The notes under the pieces were generated by a model that ran no database searches, had not been told where the DNA came from, and was given only the letters and a program-made list of their open reading frames with translations. The position numbers were made by a program, and so were the translations under genes. DNA of 64,000 bases from Candidatus Magnetobacterium casense (GTDB lineage Bacteria > Nitrospirota > Thermodesulfovibrionia > Thermodesulfovibrionales > Magnetobacteriaceae): NCBI RefSeq assembly GCF_000714715.1, contig NZ_JMFO01000012.1, positions 1 to 64,000 of the forward strand, read 5' to 3'. Positions within the stretch are counted from its first letter, which is position 1. The number at the start of each line of letters is the position of its first letter. Shown here piece after piece: positions 56,083-63,777 of the stretch.

Positions 56083-56307
56083 ATGGCACGGATATTTAAA
56101 GTGATCATTATGTATGATCATGAATATGAGGGATATGTTGTAGATGTCCCTGAGCTTGTAGGGTGTATGAGTCAGGGCAAGACTATGGATGAAGCCCTGG
56201 CCAATATAAAGGATGCTATCAGGGGATGGTTGTATGTAGAAGAAAGTCATGGAAGGTTGGATATTCCAGAAAGAACAGAGGTGTTTTTAGGGGAAGTAAC
56301 GATCTGA
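56083..56307 (+). CDS. hicB: HicB-family antitoxin, second pair
   Basis: This 74-residue short HicB has only the RNase H-like domain: IFKVIIMYDHEYEGYVVDVPELVGCMSQGKTMDEALANIKDAI. AAGGAG precedes ATG 56083. It ends five bases before its hicA. It is not closely similar to the hicB at 55624, so the pairs are of separate origin. Confidence 0.87.
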   Translation: MARIFKVIIMYDHEYEGYVVDVPELVGCMSQGKTMDEALANIKDAIRGWLYVEESHGRLDIPERTEVFLGEVTI

Positions 56308-56312
56308 AAGAT

Positions 56313-56531
56313 ATGGGAATACTTTCCAACATGTCGGGCAGAGATATTGTTAAGGTCTTTAAGGAGTTTGGGTATACAGAGGATCATCAAACCGGAAGCC
56401 ATGTGATACTATACCATGACACAAGGGCAACATTATCAGTTCCAAATCATAGAGAAATAGCGCCAGGTTTACTGAGGGGATTAATAAGAAAAAGCGGAAT
56501 AAGTGTTGATGATTTTATGAAGGCCAGGTAA
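56313..56531 (+). CDS. hicA: HicA-family toxin, second pair
   Basis: The 72-residue HicA has the complete core: SGRDIVKVFKEFGYTEDHQTGSHVILYH with catalytic His in GSHVIL, VPNHREIAPGLLRGLIRKSGISVDDF. The open frame reaches 56226, but ATG 56313 is the normal start. The order hicB-hicA matches the facing pair. Confidence 0.88.
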   Translation: MGILSNMSGRDIVKVFKEFGYTEDHQTGSHVILYHDTRATLSVPNHREIAPGLLRGLIRKSGISVDDFMKAR

Positions 56532-56550
56532 GCACTAAGAAGACCGTAAC

Positions 56551-56758
56551 TTGACAATGTCACATTATAAGTAAAACAAGGGATTGTCTGAACCAGGATT
56601 ACACAGATTAAAGGATTTACAGGAAAAAGGGATAAGACCTTTTTTTTTAACAAAATCCTGATAATCCCCGATAATCAAATCGCTCCTTACAGTCGCCAGG
56701 CCGTTAAATCGTGGTTCAGACATCTTTGGTTGCAGAAATTGGAATGTGACATTGTCAA
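56551..56758. repeat. Foldback (MITE-like) element, 208 bp
   Basis: Perfect 16-bp terminal inverted repeats, TTGACAATGTCACATT at 56551-56566 and AATGTGACATTGTCAA at 56743-56758. Inside, GTCTGAACCA (56586) pairs with TGGTTCAGAC (56711), and the core carries GATTACACAGATTAAAGGAT, a motif seen diverged at 15411. No gene is present. It fills the space between hicA and the diguanylate cyclase. Confidence 0.8.
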
Positions 56759-56830
56759 ACTACATATCAGGGTAAAACTGCATTTCAATTTTTTTACTTT
56801 TTCTGACGGTTTTTGTTAATATATTCTAAC

Positions 56831-58183
56831 ATGACGGATATAAAAAAGCAGGCAATCGAGGAGAAGATGAAGGACCTCTACCTTGACAGTACGACGATAC
56901 TGTACGTGGAGGATGAGGAAATTATACGGACCAACGTAGCCCGTTTTCTCAAAAGACGCATAAAAGAACTTTACCTGGCCACAAACGGCAAAGAGGGCAT
57001 TGATCTCTTCAGGCTGAAGAACCCCGACATTGTGGTAACCGACATCCGTATGCCTGTCATGAATGGCCTGGACATGGCCGGCGAGATAAAGGCCATCAAC
57101 GACGACTGTCCCGTCATTATCACTACGGCCTACAATGACGAGGAGTATTTCCTCAAGGCCATCGATATCGGCGTAGACAAGTACATTAAAAAGCCCATAA
57201 ACAATAAAGAACTGCTGCACGTCCTGTTAAAAACCGCACGGATAGTCATACAGCAGAGGGATATTGATGCCAAAAACGAATTCATAAGGACGATCCTCGA
57301 CAACAATCCGACCTTTATCATGATCACGGACGGTGAGAACATCACCTTTCTCAACAAGTCTTTCCTGAACTACCTGGGATTTGCTACCATCGAGGAGTTT
57401 CAGTATAAGTGCAAGACCCTAAACCGGTTTCTTGTGTTAAAGGAGGAGTCTTTCTATAAGGGGAAGTCGTTTCAGGAGTGGTTGGGGATTATCGTAAGCG
57501 GCAACAGCAAGGATTACATCGTACATCTTTCGGGCAAGGGTGAGTTAAAGAGCGAGGCAAGGGCCTACCTGTTACATGCCAGCGAAATCCCCGGACATAA
57601 CAAGGGGGGAAGGTATCTCGTCTCCTTTACGGACGTCTCACACATAGAGATGGACCGCAAGAAGTACCAGAACCTCGCATGTAAGGACCCGTTGACGAGT
57701 ATCTATAACAGGAAGAAGTTCGAGGATGAGCTGACTAAGGAAATTGAGCGTGTAGTGCGGTATAAAAGTAACCTGGCTATCATTATCTTTGACATAGACC
57801 ACTTTAAGCACATAAACGACAACTATGGCCATCAGGTTGGAGACTACGTCTTGCAGGAGTTAACGGCCCTGGTGGATGTGCATATCAGGGCTACGGACAT
57901 ATTTGCGCGTTACGGTGGTGAGGAATTTATCATCCTGACCCCCGAAACCACCATAGAGGGGGCAAGGGAGCTGGCCGAAAAGCTCCGGGAGACCATTGAC
58001 GGCTACGCCTTTAACCACGTAGGGCATGTGACATGCAGCTTTGGGGTCTCCGAGTATGTGAAGGAGGAGTCTGCATACATATTTATAAAAAAGGCTGATT
58101 ATGCCCTGTACATAGCCAAAAACAAAGGACGCAACAGGGTCAGTATCATCGAAAAGGAACATTCACTTGTCTTTAACGTATAG
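56831..58183 (+). CDS. REC-PAS-GGDEF diguanylate cyclase
   Basis: The 450-residue response regulator makes cyclic di-GMP. A receiver (about 20-135) has the acidic pair in YVEDEE, phospho-acceptor Asp in IVVTDIRMPVMNG and Lys in YIKKPIN. A PAS-like segment (about 145-280) follows, then a GGDEF domain with DPLTSIYNRKKFEDEL, DIDHFKHINDNYGHQVGD and the active GGEEF near residue 362. An RATD sequence five residues before it is the inhibitory I-site. ATG 56831 is preferred over TTG 56813. It is likely regulated by a histidine kinase, perhaps the one at 33619. Confidence 0.92.
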   Translation: MTDIKKQAIEEKMKDLYLDSTTILYVEDEEIIRTNVARFLKRRIKELYLATNGKEGIDLFRLKNPDIVVTDIRMPVMNGLDMAGEIKAINDDCPVIITTAYNDEEYFLKAIDIGVDKYIKKPINNKELLHVLLKTARIVIQQRDIDAKNEFIRTILDNNPTFIMITDGENITFLNKSFLNYLGFATIEEFQYKCKTLNRFLVLKEESFYKGKSFQEWLGIIVSGNSKDYIVHLSGKGELKSEARAYLLHASEIPGHNKGGRYLVSFTDVSHIEMDRKKYQNLACKDPLTSIYNRKKFEDELTKEIERVVRYKSNLAIIIFDIDHFKHINDNYGHQVGDYVLQELTALVDVHIRATDIFARYGGEEFIILTPETTIEGARELAEKLRETIDGYAFNHVGHVTCSFGVSEYVKEESAYIFIKKADYALYIAKNKGRNRVSIIEKEHSLVFNV

Positions 58184-58304
58184 CCCCCTTGGATGTTGCA
58201 AGTCCATATGGCAGCGATGTCTTTTTAGGCTGGATTGACAAACTATATGACTGATATGTTATCATTGCATCCAGCAATGTAAGAAAAAAACAAACGGAGG
58301 TAAG

Positions 58305-59984
58305 ATGTTTAAGAATCTAAAGATAGGCGTAAGGCTGTACATGCTTGTGGCATTTATGGCAATCCTGGTAATAGGGATCGGGTTGCTGGGCATACATGAA
58401 ATCAAGCAGGCAAACAGCGTAATCAAGAGCGTGTATGAAGACAGGCTGGTACCTCTTGGGCAGGTTGCTGATATAGGAAGGCTGAACCTCAGAAATCGGA
58501 TAGAAATACTGCAAGCCCTGCAAGACCCCAAGCCAGATGTAATCAGCAAGCGCATTGCAACAATGGAAGAAAACATCAATAAGATAGGCGATCTATGGAA
58601 GGCGTATGCAGCGTCCTACATGACCCCCGAGGAAAAGGCCCTTGCGGATAAATTTGTTGCAGATAGGGCAAAGCTCCGGGAAGAGGGGTTTAAACCGGTA
58701 ATGGAGGCCCTCAATGCCGGAAAAATTGAAGAGGCCGCAAAGCTCAATGAAGACCGCGTAAGACCGATGGCAGCTCCTGTAGCACAAGGCATAGATGCAC
58801 TGAAGCAGCTCCAGGTGGATGAGGCAGACAAACTCTATAAGCAATCGGTAAAGGAATACGAATCCTCGCGCAACATGGCAATAGCGGCAATGGTTATCGG
58901 TCTGATATTAGCGATTATCGTGGCATGGTGGATCATAAGCAGCATCGTGAAGCCGTTAAACGAGGGCGTGAGCATTGCCACTAGCCTGGCCGAGGGTGAC
59001 CTCACCGTGCGAATTGACACCTCCAGCAAGGATGAGACCGGGCAGCTCCTTACGGCAATGAAGAACATGGTCGAACGGCTCAAGGAGGTCGTCAGCAACG
59101 TGCAGAATGCAGCGGACCAGGTTGCCTCAGGCAGCAACGAACTAAGCTCAAGCGCACAACAGATATCGGAGGGCGCCACGGAGCAGGCGGCATCGATTGA
59201 GGAGACTTCGTCGTCGATGGAGGAGATGTCGGCCAACATCCGACAGAACTCGGACAACGCCGCCCAGACGGACAAGATCGCCGTAAAATCGGCGCAGGAT
59301 GCCAAGGTGACAGGCCAATCCGTCAGCGAGGCCGTCAGCGCCATGAGAGAGATAGCCAGCAAGATCAACATCATAGAAGAGATCGCCAGACAGACCAACC
59401 TACTTGCGCTTAACGCGGCAATTGAGGCAGCCCGTGCCGGTGAACATGGCAAGGGTTTTGCGGTTGTGGCCTCCGAGGTCAGGAAGTTGGCCGAGCGTTC
59501 ACAGAAGGCCGCCGGGGAGATCACCGAGCTGTCCGGGACAAGCGTTCAGGTTGCCGAAAACGCCGGGAGCATGCTCCTCAAGCTCGTCCCCGACATCCAG
59601 CGGACGGCAGAGTTGATCCAGGAGATCAGTGCGGCAAGCAACGAGCAAAATGCCGGAGCCGAGCAGATCAACAAGGCCCTCCAGCAACTGGACAACGTCA
59701 TCCAGCAGAACGCCTCCGCCGCCGAAGAACTGGCCTCCACCTCCGAGGAGCTTAGTGCGCAGGCAGGAATGCTGCAAGAGGCGATATCGTTCTTCAAGAT
59801 CGGCGACGGCGGCAAGAGAAGGTCCACAGCAAAGCCCGCTGCCAAAAAGGCCCAGATAGCCCACATGCCCGCCCATGCACCCGCCCCTAAAAAGGCAGCT
59901 CCCCCACCAGCCCCCAGGCAAGAGGCAAGGACAAACCTCAACCTCGCTGAAAAACACAGCGACGACGAGTTCGAACACTATTAA
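58305..59984 (+). CDS. Methyl-accepting chemotaxis protein
   Basis: This transmembrane receptor has 559 residues. The first helix ([20 protein letters not shown]) and a second ([20 protein letters not shown]) bound a periplasmic four-helix bundle (4HB_MCP type). A HAMP domain (about 210-265) leads to the signalling hairpin with the conserved tip [41 protein letters not shown]. The C-terminus has a Pro/Ala-rich linker and ends DDEFEHY, without the NWETF tether. GGAGG precedes ATG 58305. It confirms a motile cell. Confidence 0.95.
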   Translation: MFKNLKIGVRLYMLVAFMAILVIGIGLLGIHEIKQANSVIKSVYEDRLVPLGQVADIGRLNLRNRIEILQALQDPKPDVISKRIATMEENINKIGDLWKAYAASYMTPEEKALADKFVADRAKLREEGFKPVMEALNAGKIEEAAKLNEDRVRPMAAPVAQGIDALKQLQVDEADKLYKQSVKEYESSRNMAIAAMVIGLILAIIVAWWIISSIVKPLNEGVSIATSLAEGDLTVRIDTSSKDETGQLLTAMKNMVERLKEVVSNVQNAADQVASGSNELSSSAQQISEGATEQAASIEETSSSMEEMSANIRQNSDNAAQTDKIAVKSAQDAKVTGQSVSEAVSAMREIASKINIIEEIARQTNLLALNAAIEAARAGEHGKGFAVVASEVRKLAERSQKAAGEITELSGTSVQVAENAGSMLLKLVPDIQRTAELIQEISAASNEQNAGAEQINKALQQLDNVIQQNASAAEELASTSEELSAQAGMLQEAISFFKIGDGGKRRSTAKPAAKKAQIAHMPAHAPAPKKAAPPPAPRQEARTNLNLAEKHSDDEFEHY

Positions 59985-59999
59985 GAAAAAACATAAAAG

Positions 60000-60080
60000 G
60001 GAGGGCTTTGCCTATATGCCAGGGGTCGCCGACCCCCTCCCTCAGACCCACCCACAAGGGGACCAGTCCCCTTGACCCCG
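60000..60080. repeat. GC-rich double-hairpin repeat, copy 7
   Basis: Reverse-oriented copy ending GGGGACCAGTCCCCTTGACCCC, with GGGAGGG...CCCTCCC and GGGGTCGCCGACCCC palindromes. It follows the chemoreceptor gene directly. Confidence 0.72.
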
Positions 60081-60138
60081 TAAAGGGTTATAGATTTTTT
60101 CGAGGGTATTTCTTAAGGTTAAAAGGAGGATTAAGTCT

Positions 60139-60363
60139 GTGACAACAATAAGAGCAAGATACTCACATGGGGTCTTTGAACCTCTGGAGGGGATCGAATT
60201 AGAGGAAGGTCAGGAGTTAGAGATCGAGGTCAGGGATAAACGTGAGAAGGCTACCCTTGCAATTAACGAACGGATAAAGGTATTTGCGGAGTTGATAAAA
60301 AAAATCGGTGATATATCACCTGGTGGAGACAGTGTTGATGACATAAGAAGAGAGAGAGAATGA
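60139..60363 (+). CDS. DUF104 (AF2212-like) antitoxin
   Basis: The 74-residue protein has an N-terminal AbrB-like strand segment, TTIRARYSHGVFEPLEGIELEEGQELEIEV, diagnostic of DUF104 antitoxins that pair with PIN-domain toxins. The C-terminal half is a helix that would bind the toxin. The start is GTG 60139, ten bases after AAGGAGG. Its stop overlaps the ATG of the truncated PIN gene (ATGA), confirming the pair. Confidence 0.87.
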   Translation: MTTIRARYSHGVFEPLEGIELEEGQELEIEVRDKREKATLAINERIKVFAELIKKIGDISPGGDSVDDIRRERE

Positions 60364-60455
60364 GGTATGTAGCAATTGATAGCAATATCTTTGTCAGCAG
60401 TCTTGATCCAAGAGATGTCTTTCATTCGGCTGAATGTGAAAAGGTGATAGAGTAA
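60360..60455 (+). pseudogene. Truncated PIN-domain toxin gene
   Basis: ATG 60360 overlaps the DUF104 stop. The 31-residue frame reads MRYVAIDSNIFVSSLDPRD and ends at TAA 60453-60455. The first active-site Asp of the PIN fold (AIDSNIFV) is present, but the remaining three acidic residues and about 100 residues are missing. A gene on the other strand starts at the next base, so a junction has removed the rest. It cannot be an active nuclease. Confidence 0.8.
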
Positions 60456-60647
60456 TTACCCAAGGAGTTTTCTCTTTTGCATCAGCCTCTTCTTAACCAC
60501 TGCAATGGTTTCCCTCGGTTCGTCCTTGCGTTCAGATGCCGTGAGGGTGTCATAGAAATCTTCCCACACATTGCCATATTGCTTAAGATCTATTACAACG
60601 GCTGTTCTATCTCCATTATCGTCTGTCATGTACTGTATGCCCTTCAT
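60456..60647 (-). CDS. Small Phd/YefM-like antitoxin, orphan
   Basis: The 63-residue protein reads GIQYMTDDNGDRTAVVIDLKQYGNVWEDFYDTL and ends in a basic helix (KKRLMQKRKLLG). The pattern MxDxxGxxTAVVIDLxxYxxLWEDFYD is that of small antitoxins of RelE/ParE-type pairs. AAAGGAGG lies six bases before ATG 60647. The expected toxin gene is absent downstream; the gene ends against the truncated PIN gene. Confidence 0.68.
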   Translation of the reverse strand: MKGIQYMTDDNGDRTAVVIDLKQYGNVWEDFYDTLTASERKDEPRETIAVVKKRLMQKRKLLG

Positions 60648-60722
60648 ATGTCACCTCCTTTTGCAGCATCGTCTATACAATTTTCACTCATCTCTATGAA
60701 GGGTGCTGTCCCTTTTTGTGAT

Positions 60723-60743
60723 GGAGGGGCGCTGCCCCCCTCC
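60723..60743 (-). terminator. Possible hairpin after the NifU-type gene
   Basis: GGAGGGG and CCCCTCC form a short GC stem downstream of the reverse-strand gene ending at 60792. In reverse it is followed by ATCACAAAAAGG, without a T-run, so a terminator role is weak. Confidence 0.3.
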
Positions 60744-60791
60744 CAACTACGGCAAGGGCAGCGCAATCACATCTGAACTGTTTCCCTGGTC

Positions 60792-61019
60792 TCAGACGGC
60801 CTCAACTGCCTTGATGCCGGGGATGTCGCTCTTGAGTTTGACCTCTATACCTCCCTTTAGCGTCATGATTGACATCGGGCAACTGCCGCAGGCGCCAATG
60901 AGCTTGACCTTCACGATACCGTCAGCCGTGATGTCAACAAGTTCCACATCCCCGCCATCGCGTCTGAGGGCCGGCCTGATTTGATTCAATGCACTCTCTA
61001 CTTCTGCTCTGTCTACCAT
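60792..61019 (-). CDS. NifU C-terminal domain Fe-S scaffold (Nfu type)
   Basis: This 75-residue single-domain Nfu protein delivers iron-sulfur clusters to apo-proteins. [21 protein letters not shown] and [22 protein letters not shown] are the family marks, with the cluster-binding CxxC in CGSCPM. AAGGAGA lies nine bases before ATG 61019. The many Fe-S motifs of the Rnf proteins and radical SAM enzyme nearby would need such scaffolds, but no linkage is shown. Confidence 0.93.
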   Translation of the reverse strand: MVDRAEVESALNQIRPALRRDGGDVELVDITADGIVKVKLIGACGSCPMSIMTLKGGIEVKLKSDIPGIKAVEAV

Positions 61020-61066
61020 TTAAAAAATCTCCTTTTCTTTTATTGTTAATGTCAGTAATCTCTGCA

Positions 61067-61309
61067 TCATGTCCGATAGAGGTTATATATCTCCTTTCTG
61101 ACGGGACAGTTGCACACAAAGGTATCAGCAAACGGCAGCCGGTAACTGCAGTAGTTGGCGTCAATACAACGCACGAACAACACGTTATCGTTGACAAAAA
61201 TATCCACCTTGCAGAGCCACTCGACCCTGTTTTTCAGACACTGCTGCTCTTTCCTGCAATCTGCCGCTTCCTTAAGTACTTCGTCTCTTATGTTCAACAG
61301 CTCGTTCAC
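61067..61309 (-). CDS. Cys-containing small protein of unknown function
   Basis: The 80-residue protein starts with GTG 61309, seven bases after AAGGAGG, a strong site. The first half is a charged helix (MNELLNIRDEVLKEAADCRKEQ); the second half has several Cys and aromatic residues (FVRCIDANYCSYRLPFADTFVCNCPVRKEIY). Cys positions suggest metal or cluster binding. It lies 47 bases upstream of the NifU-type gene in the same direction. I do not recognise a family. Confidence 0.65.
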   Translation of the reverse strand: MNELLNIRDEVLKEAADCRKEQQCLKNRVEWLCKVDIFVNDNVLFVRCIDANYCSYRLPFADTFVCNCPVRKEIYNLYRT

Positions 61310-61351
61310 TTTACATCCTCCTTTTCAATAAGATATATTATAACTTAATCT

Positions 61352-62023
61352 ATGCAAGATGTAAAACTATCGGAAAATTTACGGCAGGCAAGACATACCC
61401 AACTGGCCCTTGCCCAACAGGTGCGGATAGAGGCGCTTGGCGTGCAACCGTGCCTTGTTGCCGGCGTGGATGCGGCATTTTCTGACAACAAGGTCATAGG
61501 CAGCGCCTGCCTCTTTGACTACAACACCCTGCACAAGGTGCATGAGGTTTCGGTGGTACAAGAGGTGGAGTTTCCGTATGTACCGGGGTTTCTCTCCTTC
61601 CGTGAGGCGCCGGTGATTATCGGGGCAATAAAGTTGCTACAGACCCCACCCGACCTTATAATCGTCGATGGTCAGGGGATCGCACACCCGCGTCGCATAG
61701 GGCTGGCCTCCCACATTGGGGTGCTCCTGGGCATACCGACTGTCGGATGTGCCAAGTCCAGGCTGATTGGCATCTATCAGGAGCCGGGTCCGCACAAAGG
61801 CAACTGGCAGTACCTCTACGACAAGGAGCAACAGATCGGAGCCGTCCTCAGAAGCCGTGACAACGTAAGCCCGCTGTACATCTCTCCGGGGCACCTCATC
61901 GATATCAGCGGCTGCCTCGACGTCATCCTGCACACCACCACGCGCTACAGACTGCCGGAGCCTATCCGCTGTGCCCACAACCTGTCGGCGCAAAATAAAC
62001 GCCTGGTGACATGGCAAACATAG
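61352..62023 (+). CDS. nfi: Endonuclease V
   Basis: This 223-residue repair enzyme nicks DNA next to deoxyinosine. The catalytic residues sit in VAGVDAAF (Asp), PYVPGFLSFREAP (Glu) and LIIVDGQGIAHPRRIGLASH (Asp, His), as in the family. ATG 61352 has no ribosome-binding site; TATTAT ends ten bases before it, so the mRNA may be nearly leaderless. It overlaps the radical SAM gene by 13 bases. Confidence 0.95.
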   Translation: MQDVKLSENLRQARHTQLALAQQVRIEALGVQPCLVAGVDAAFSDNKVIGSACLFDYNTLHKVHEVSVVQEVEFPYVPGFLSFREAPVIIGAIKLLQTPPDLIIVDGQGIAHPRRIGLASHIGVLLGIPTVGCAKSRLIGIYQEPGPHKGNWQYLYDKEQQIGAVLRSRDNVSPLYISPGHLIDISGCLDVILHTTTRYRLPEPIRCAHNLSAQNKRLVTWQT

Positions 62024-63537
62024 CACTCATATCACCCTACCCTGACATCACGGTGTTTGGACTGAGGACTATCTCTGCCTGGCTCAAGGTGCATGGGCAC
62101 AACAGCAGGATGGTCTTTCTGCCCGACCCCCATGCCGATGCCCCACTGCCAGACCGTAAAAGACATACCAGGCAGATATACAGTGAACAGGTGCTCAATC
62201 AACTTATATCCCTCTGTGCCGGAGCAGACCTGATTGGCATCACGCTTATGACAAACTACTTTGAACACGCCGTTGAGTTGACAACGGCCCTCAGGGACTC
62301 CCTTCAGGTGCCCATAATCTGGGGTGGGGTGCATCCGACAATCAGGCCGGAGGAGTGCATCAAACATGCCGATATCGTCTGCGTGGGCGAGGGCGAGGAG
62401 GCAATCCTTGAGCTGGCCAACAAGATTGCCTCCGGCTCGGACTACCTCTCAACACCAAACCTCTGGCTCAGAACGGCAGATGGTATCGTCAAAAACCCCC
62501 TCGCACCCCTCAACCGCAACCTCGATATCTACCCGATCCCCGATTACAGCTTCCAGGACCACTACGTCTTACATGAGGGGTGTATCCCCCCCCTGGACTA
62601 CGAAATGACCCGGGAGTTTTTAAGGCGTGGAACGGTGTCGGCCTATCTCAATAAGGTTGGTTATCAGACGATGACCGGTCGGGGCTGTCCACATGCCTGC
62701 ACCTACTGCATAAACGATACACTCAAGGGCCTTTACAGTGGCAAGGGTGGTTATTTGCGGTGGCGTTCCGTGGGCAACGTCATGGAGGAGTTGTCGTGGG
62801 TCAAGGCCAATATGCCCTTTGTGGGGTACATATGGATATCCGATGACGCCTTCTTTGCCAGGGGGACAAAGGCCATTGCGGAGTTCTGTCAGAGCTACAA
62901 GCGGGAGATCGGGTTGCCATTCAGCGCCCTGGCCAGTCCCCTGACCGTGACCGAGGAAAAGATGGCGCTGTTGGTGGATGCCGGTTTGTGTTACATCCAG
63001 ATGGGCATCGAAAGCGCCAGCGACAAAACCCAACGTCTCTTTAACAGGCAAAACATGTCAAACGACGTCACAATGAAGGCCATCCGGATAATCAACAAGT
63101 ACAAGGGCAGGATGTATCCCCCAAGCTATGACTTCATCCTGGACGTCCCCTATGAAACGGACGAGGACAGGATACAGACGCTGAGGTTTATATCGGAGAT
63201 ACCCAAGCCCTATCAGCTTCAGCCGTTTTCCCTGGTACTCTACCCCCAGACCAGGCTCTATCAGATGGCCAAGGCCGACGGCTTCATCACGGATGAGCAC
63301 AGGGACATCTACGACAAGTCCTACACGATGCGGCAGCCAAGCTATCTCAACCTTCTGATGGCATTGTGTCGGAGGGGGAGGTTTCCCGCACCGTTGCTGA
63401 GGCTTCTCATTGCACCTTCTGTAGTGCGGCTATTTAGCAGCGGCCCCCTGAAGCAGCCATTCAGCAAGGTCTACCAGGGACTGCATCGCCTGTATCGGCT
63501 CGTTAAACGGCAAAGGGTAGGCAGGGGGAAATTGTGA
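62011..63537 (+). CDS. B12-binding-domain radical SAM protein
   Basis: The protein has 508 residues. The N-terminal cobalamin-binding fold (about 1-170) is of the type found in BchE/HpnR-like enzymes, with FGLRTISAWLKVHGH and IIWGGVHPTIRPEEC. The radical SAM core has the cluster motif GRGCPHACTYCIND near 226-233, and FVGYIWISDDAFFA, CYIQMGIESASD and LDVPYETDEDR follow. Such enzymes do methylations, ring changes or other radical reactions. The substrate is not evident; no biosynthetic partners adjoin it apart from nfi. Confidence 0.88.
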   Translation: MANIALISPYPDITVFGLRTISAWLKVHGHNSRMVFLPDPHADAPLPDRKRHTRQIYSEQVLNQLISLCAGADLIGITLMTNYFEHAVELTTALRDSLQVPIIWGGVHPTIRPEECIKHADIVCVGEGEEAILELANKIASGSDYLSTPNLWLRTADGIVKNPLAPLNRNLDIYPIPDYSFQDHYVLHEGCIPPLDYEMTREFLRRGTVSAYLNKVGYQTMTGRGCPHACTYCINDTLKGLYSGKGGYLRWRSVGNVMEELSWVKANMPFVGYIWISDDAFFARGTKAIAEFCQSYKREIGLPFSALASPLTVTEEKMALLVDAGLCYIQMGIESASDKTQRLFNRQNMSNDVTMKAIRIINKYKGRMYPPSYDFILDVPYETDEDRIQTLRFISEIPKPYQLQPFSLVLYPQTRLYQMAKADGFITDEHRDIYDKSYTMRQPSYLNLLMALCRRGRFPAPLLRLLIAPSVVRLFSSGPLKQPFSKVYQGLHRLYRLVKRQRVGRGKL

Positions 63538-63575
63538 ATATATCTGTTGTAAAAGTACCCACTATTAACGATGAG

Positions 63576-63592
63576 CTATCAGACTTTGATAG
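63576..63592. promoter_or_regulatory. Inverted repeat operator at the DUF4325 operon
   Basis: CTATCA-GACTT-TGATAG, six-base arms with a five-base centre, lies directly before the -35 box. A further TGATAG occurs at 63627-63632 in the leader. This spacing around a promoter suggests binding of a repressor. Confidence 0.5.
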
Positions 63593-63621
63593 TTGACGTA
63601 TTTAGCTGCAAATGTTATACT
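63593..63621 (+). promoter_or_regulatory. Sigma-70 promoter of the DUF4325 operon
   Basis: TTGACG (63593-63598), exactly 17 bases, TATACT (63616-63621); a strong promoter about 28 bases before the ATG at 63649. Confidence 0.7.
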
Positions 63622-63648
63622 ACAATTGATAGACTACAGGAGAAATAC

Positions 63649-63777
63649 ATGAACAGAGCTACATTCTTTGAAGGTACGATTGTGAATATTGTTCTGCGCT
63701 GTGATGCATTGTATTATCAATTTTCTAATGAAACTCCAGGTGAGTCGATTTTTTTGAGGATGGTGAATATAGTATGA
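63649..63777 (+). CDS. 42-residue protein coupled to a DUF4325 gene
   Basis: ATG 63649 follows AGGAG by six bases and encodes MNRATFFEGTIVNIVLRCD..., ending in a TGA that overlaps the next ATG (ATGA). The clear promoter, ribosome-binding site and coupling argue that it is real. No family was recognised. The frame opens upstream at 63571, but that part contains the promoter. Confidence 0.6.
   Translation: MNRATFFEGTIVNIVLRCDALYYQFSNETPGESIFLRMVNIV

Noticed and set aside
58235-58265. Promoter TTGACA...TATCAT before the chemoreceptor
   Set aside because: The spacing of 19 bases is outside the usual range, so it was not listed as a feature.
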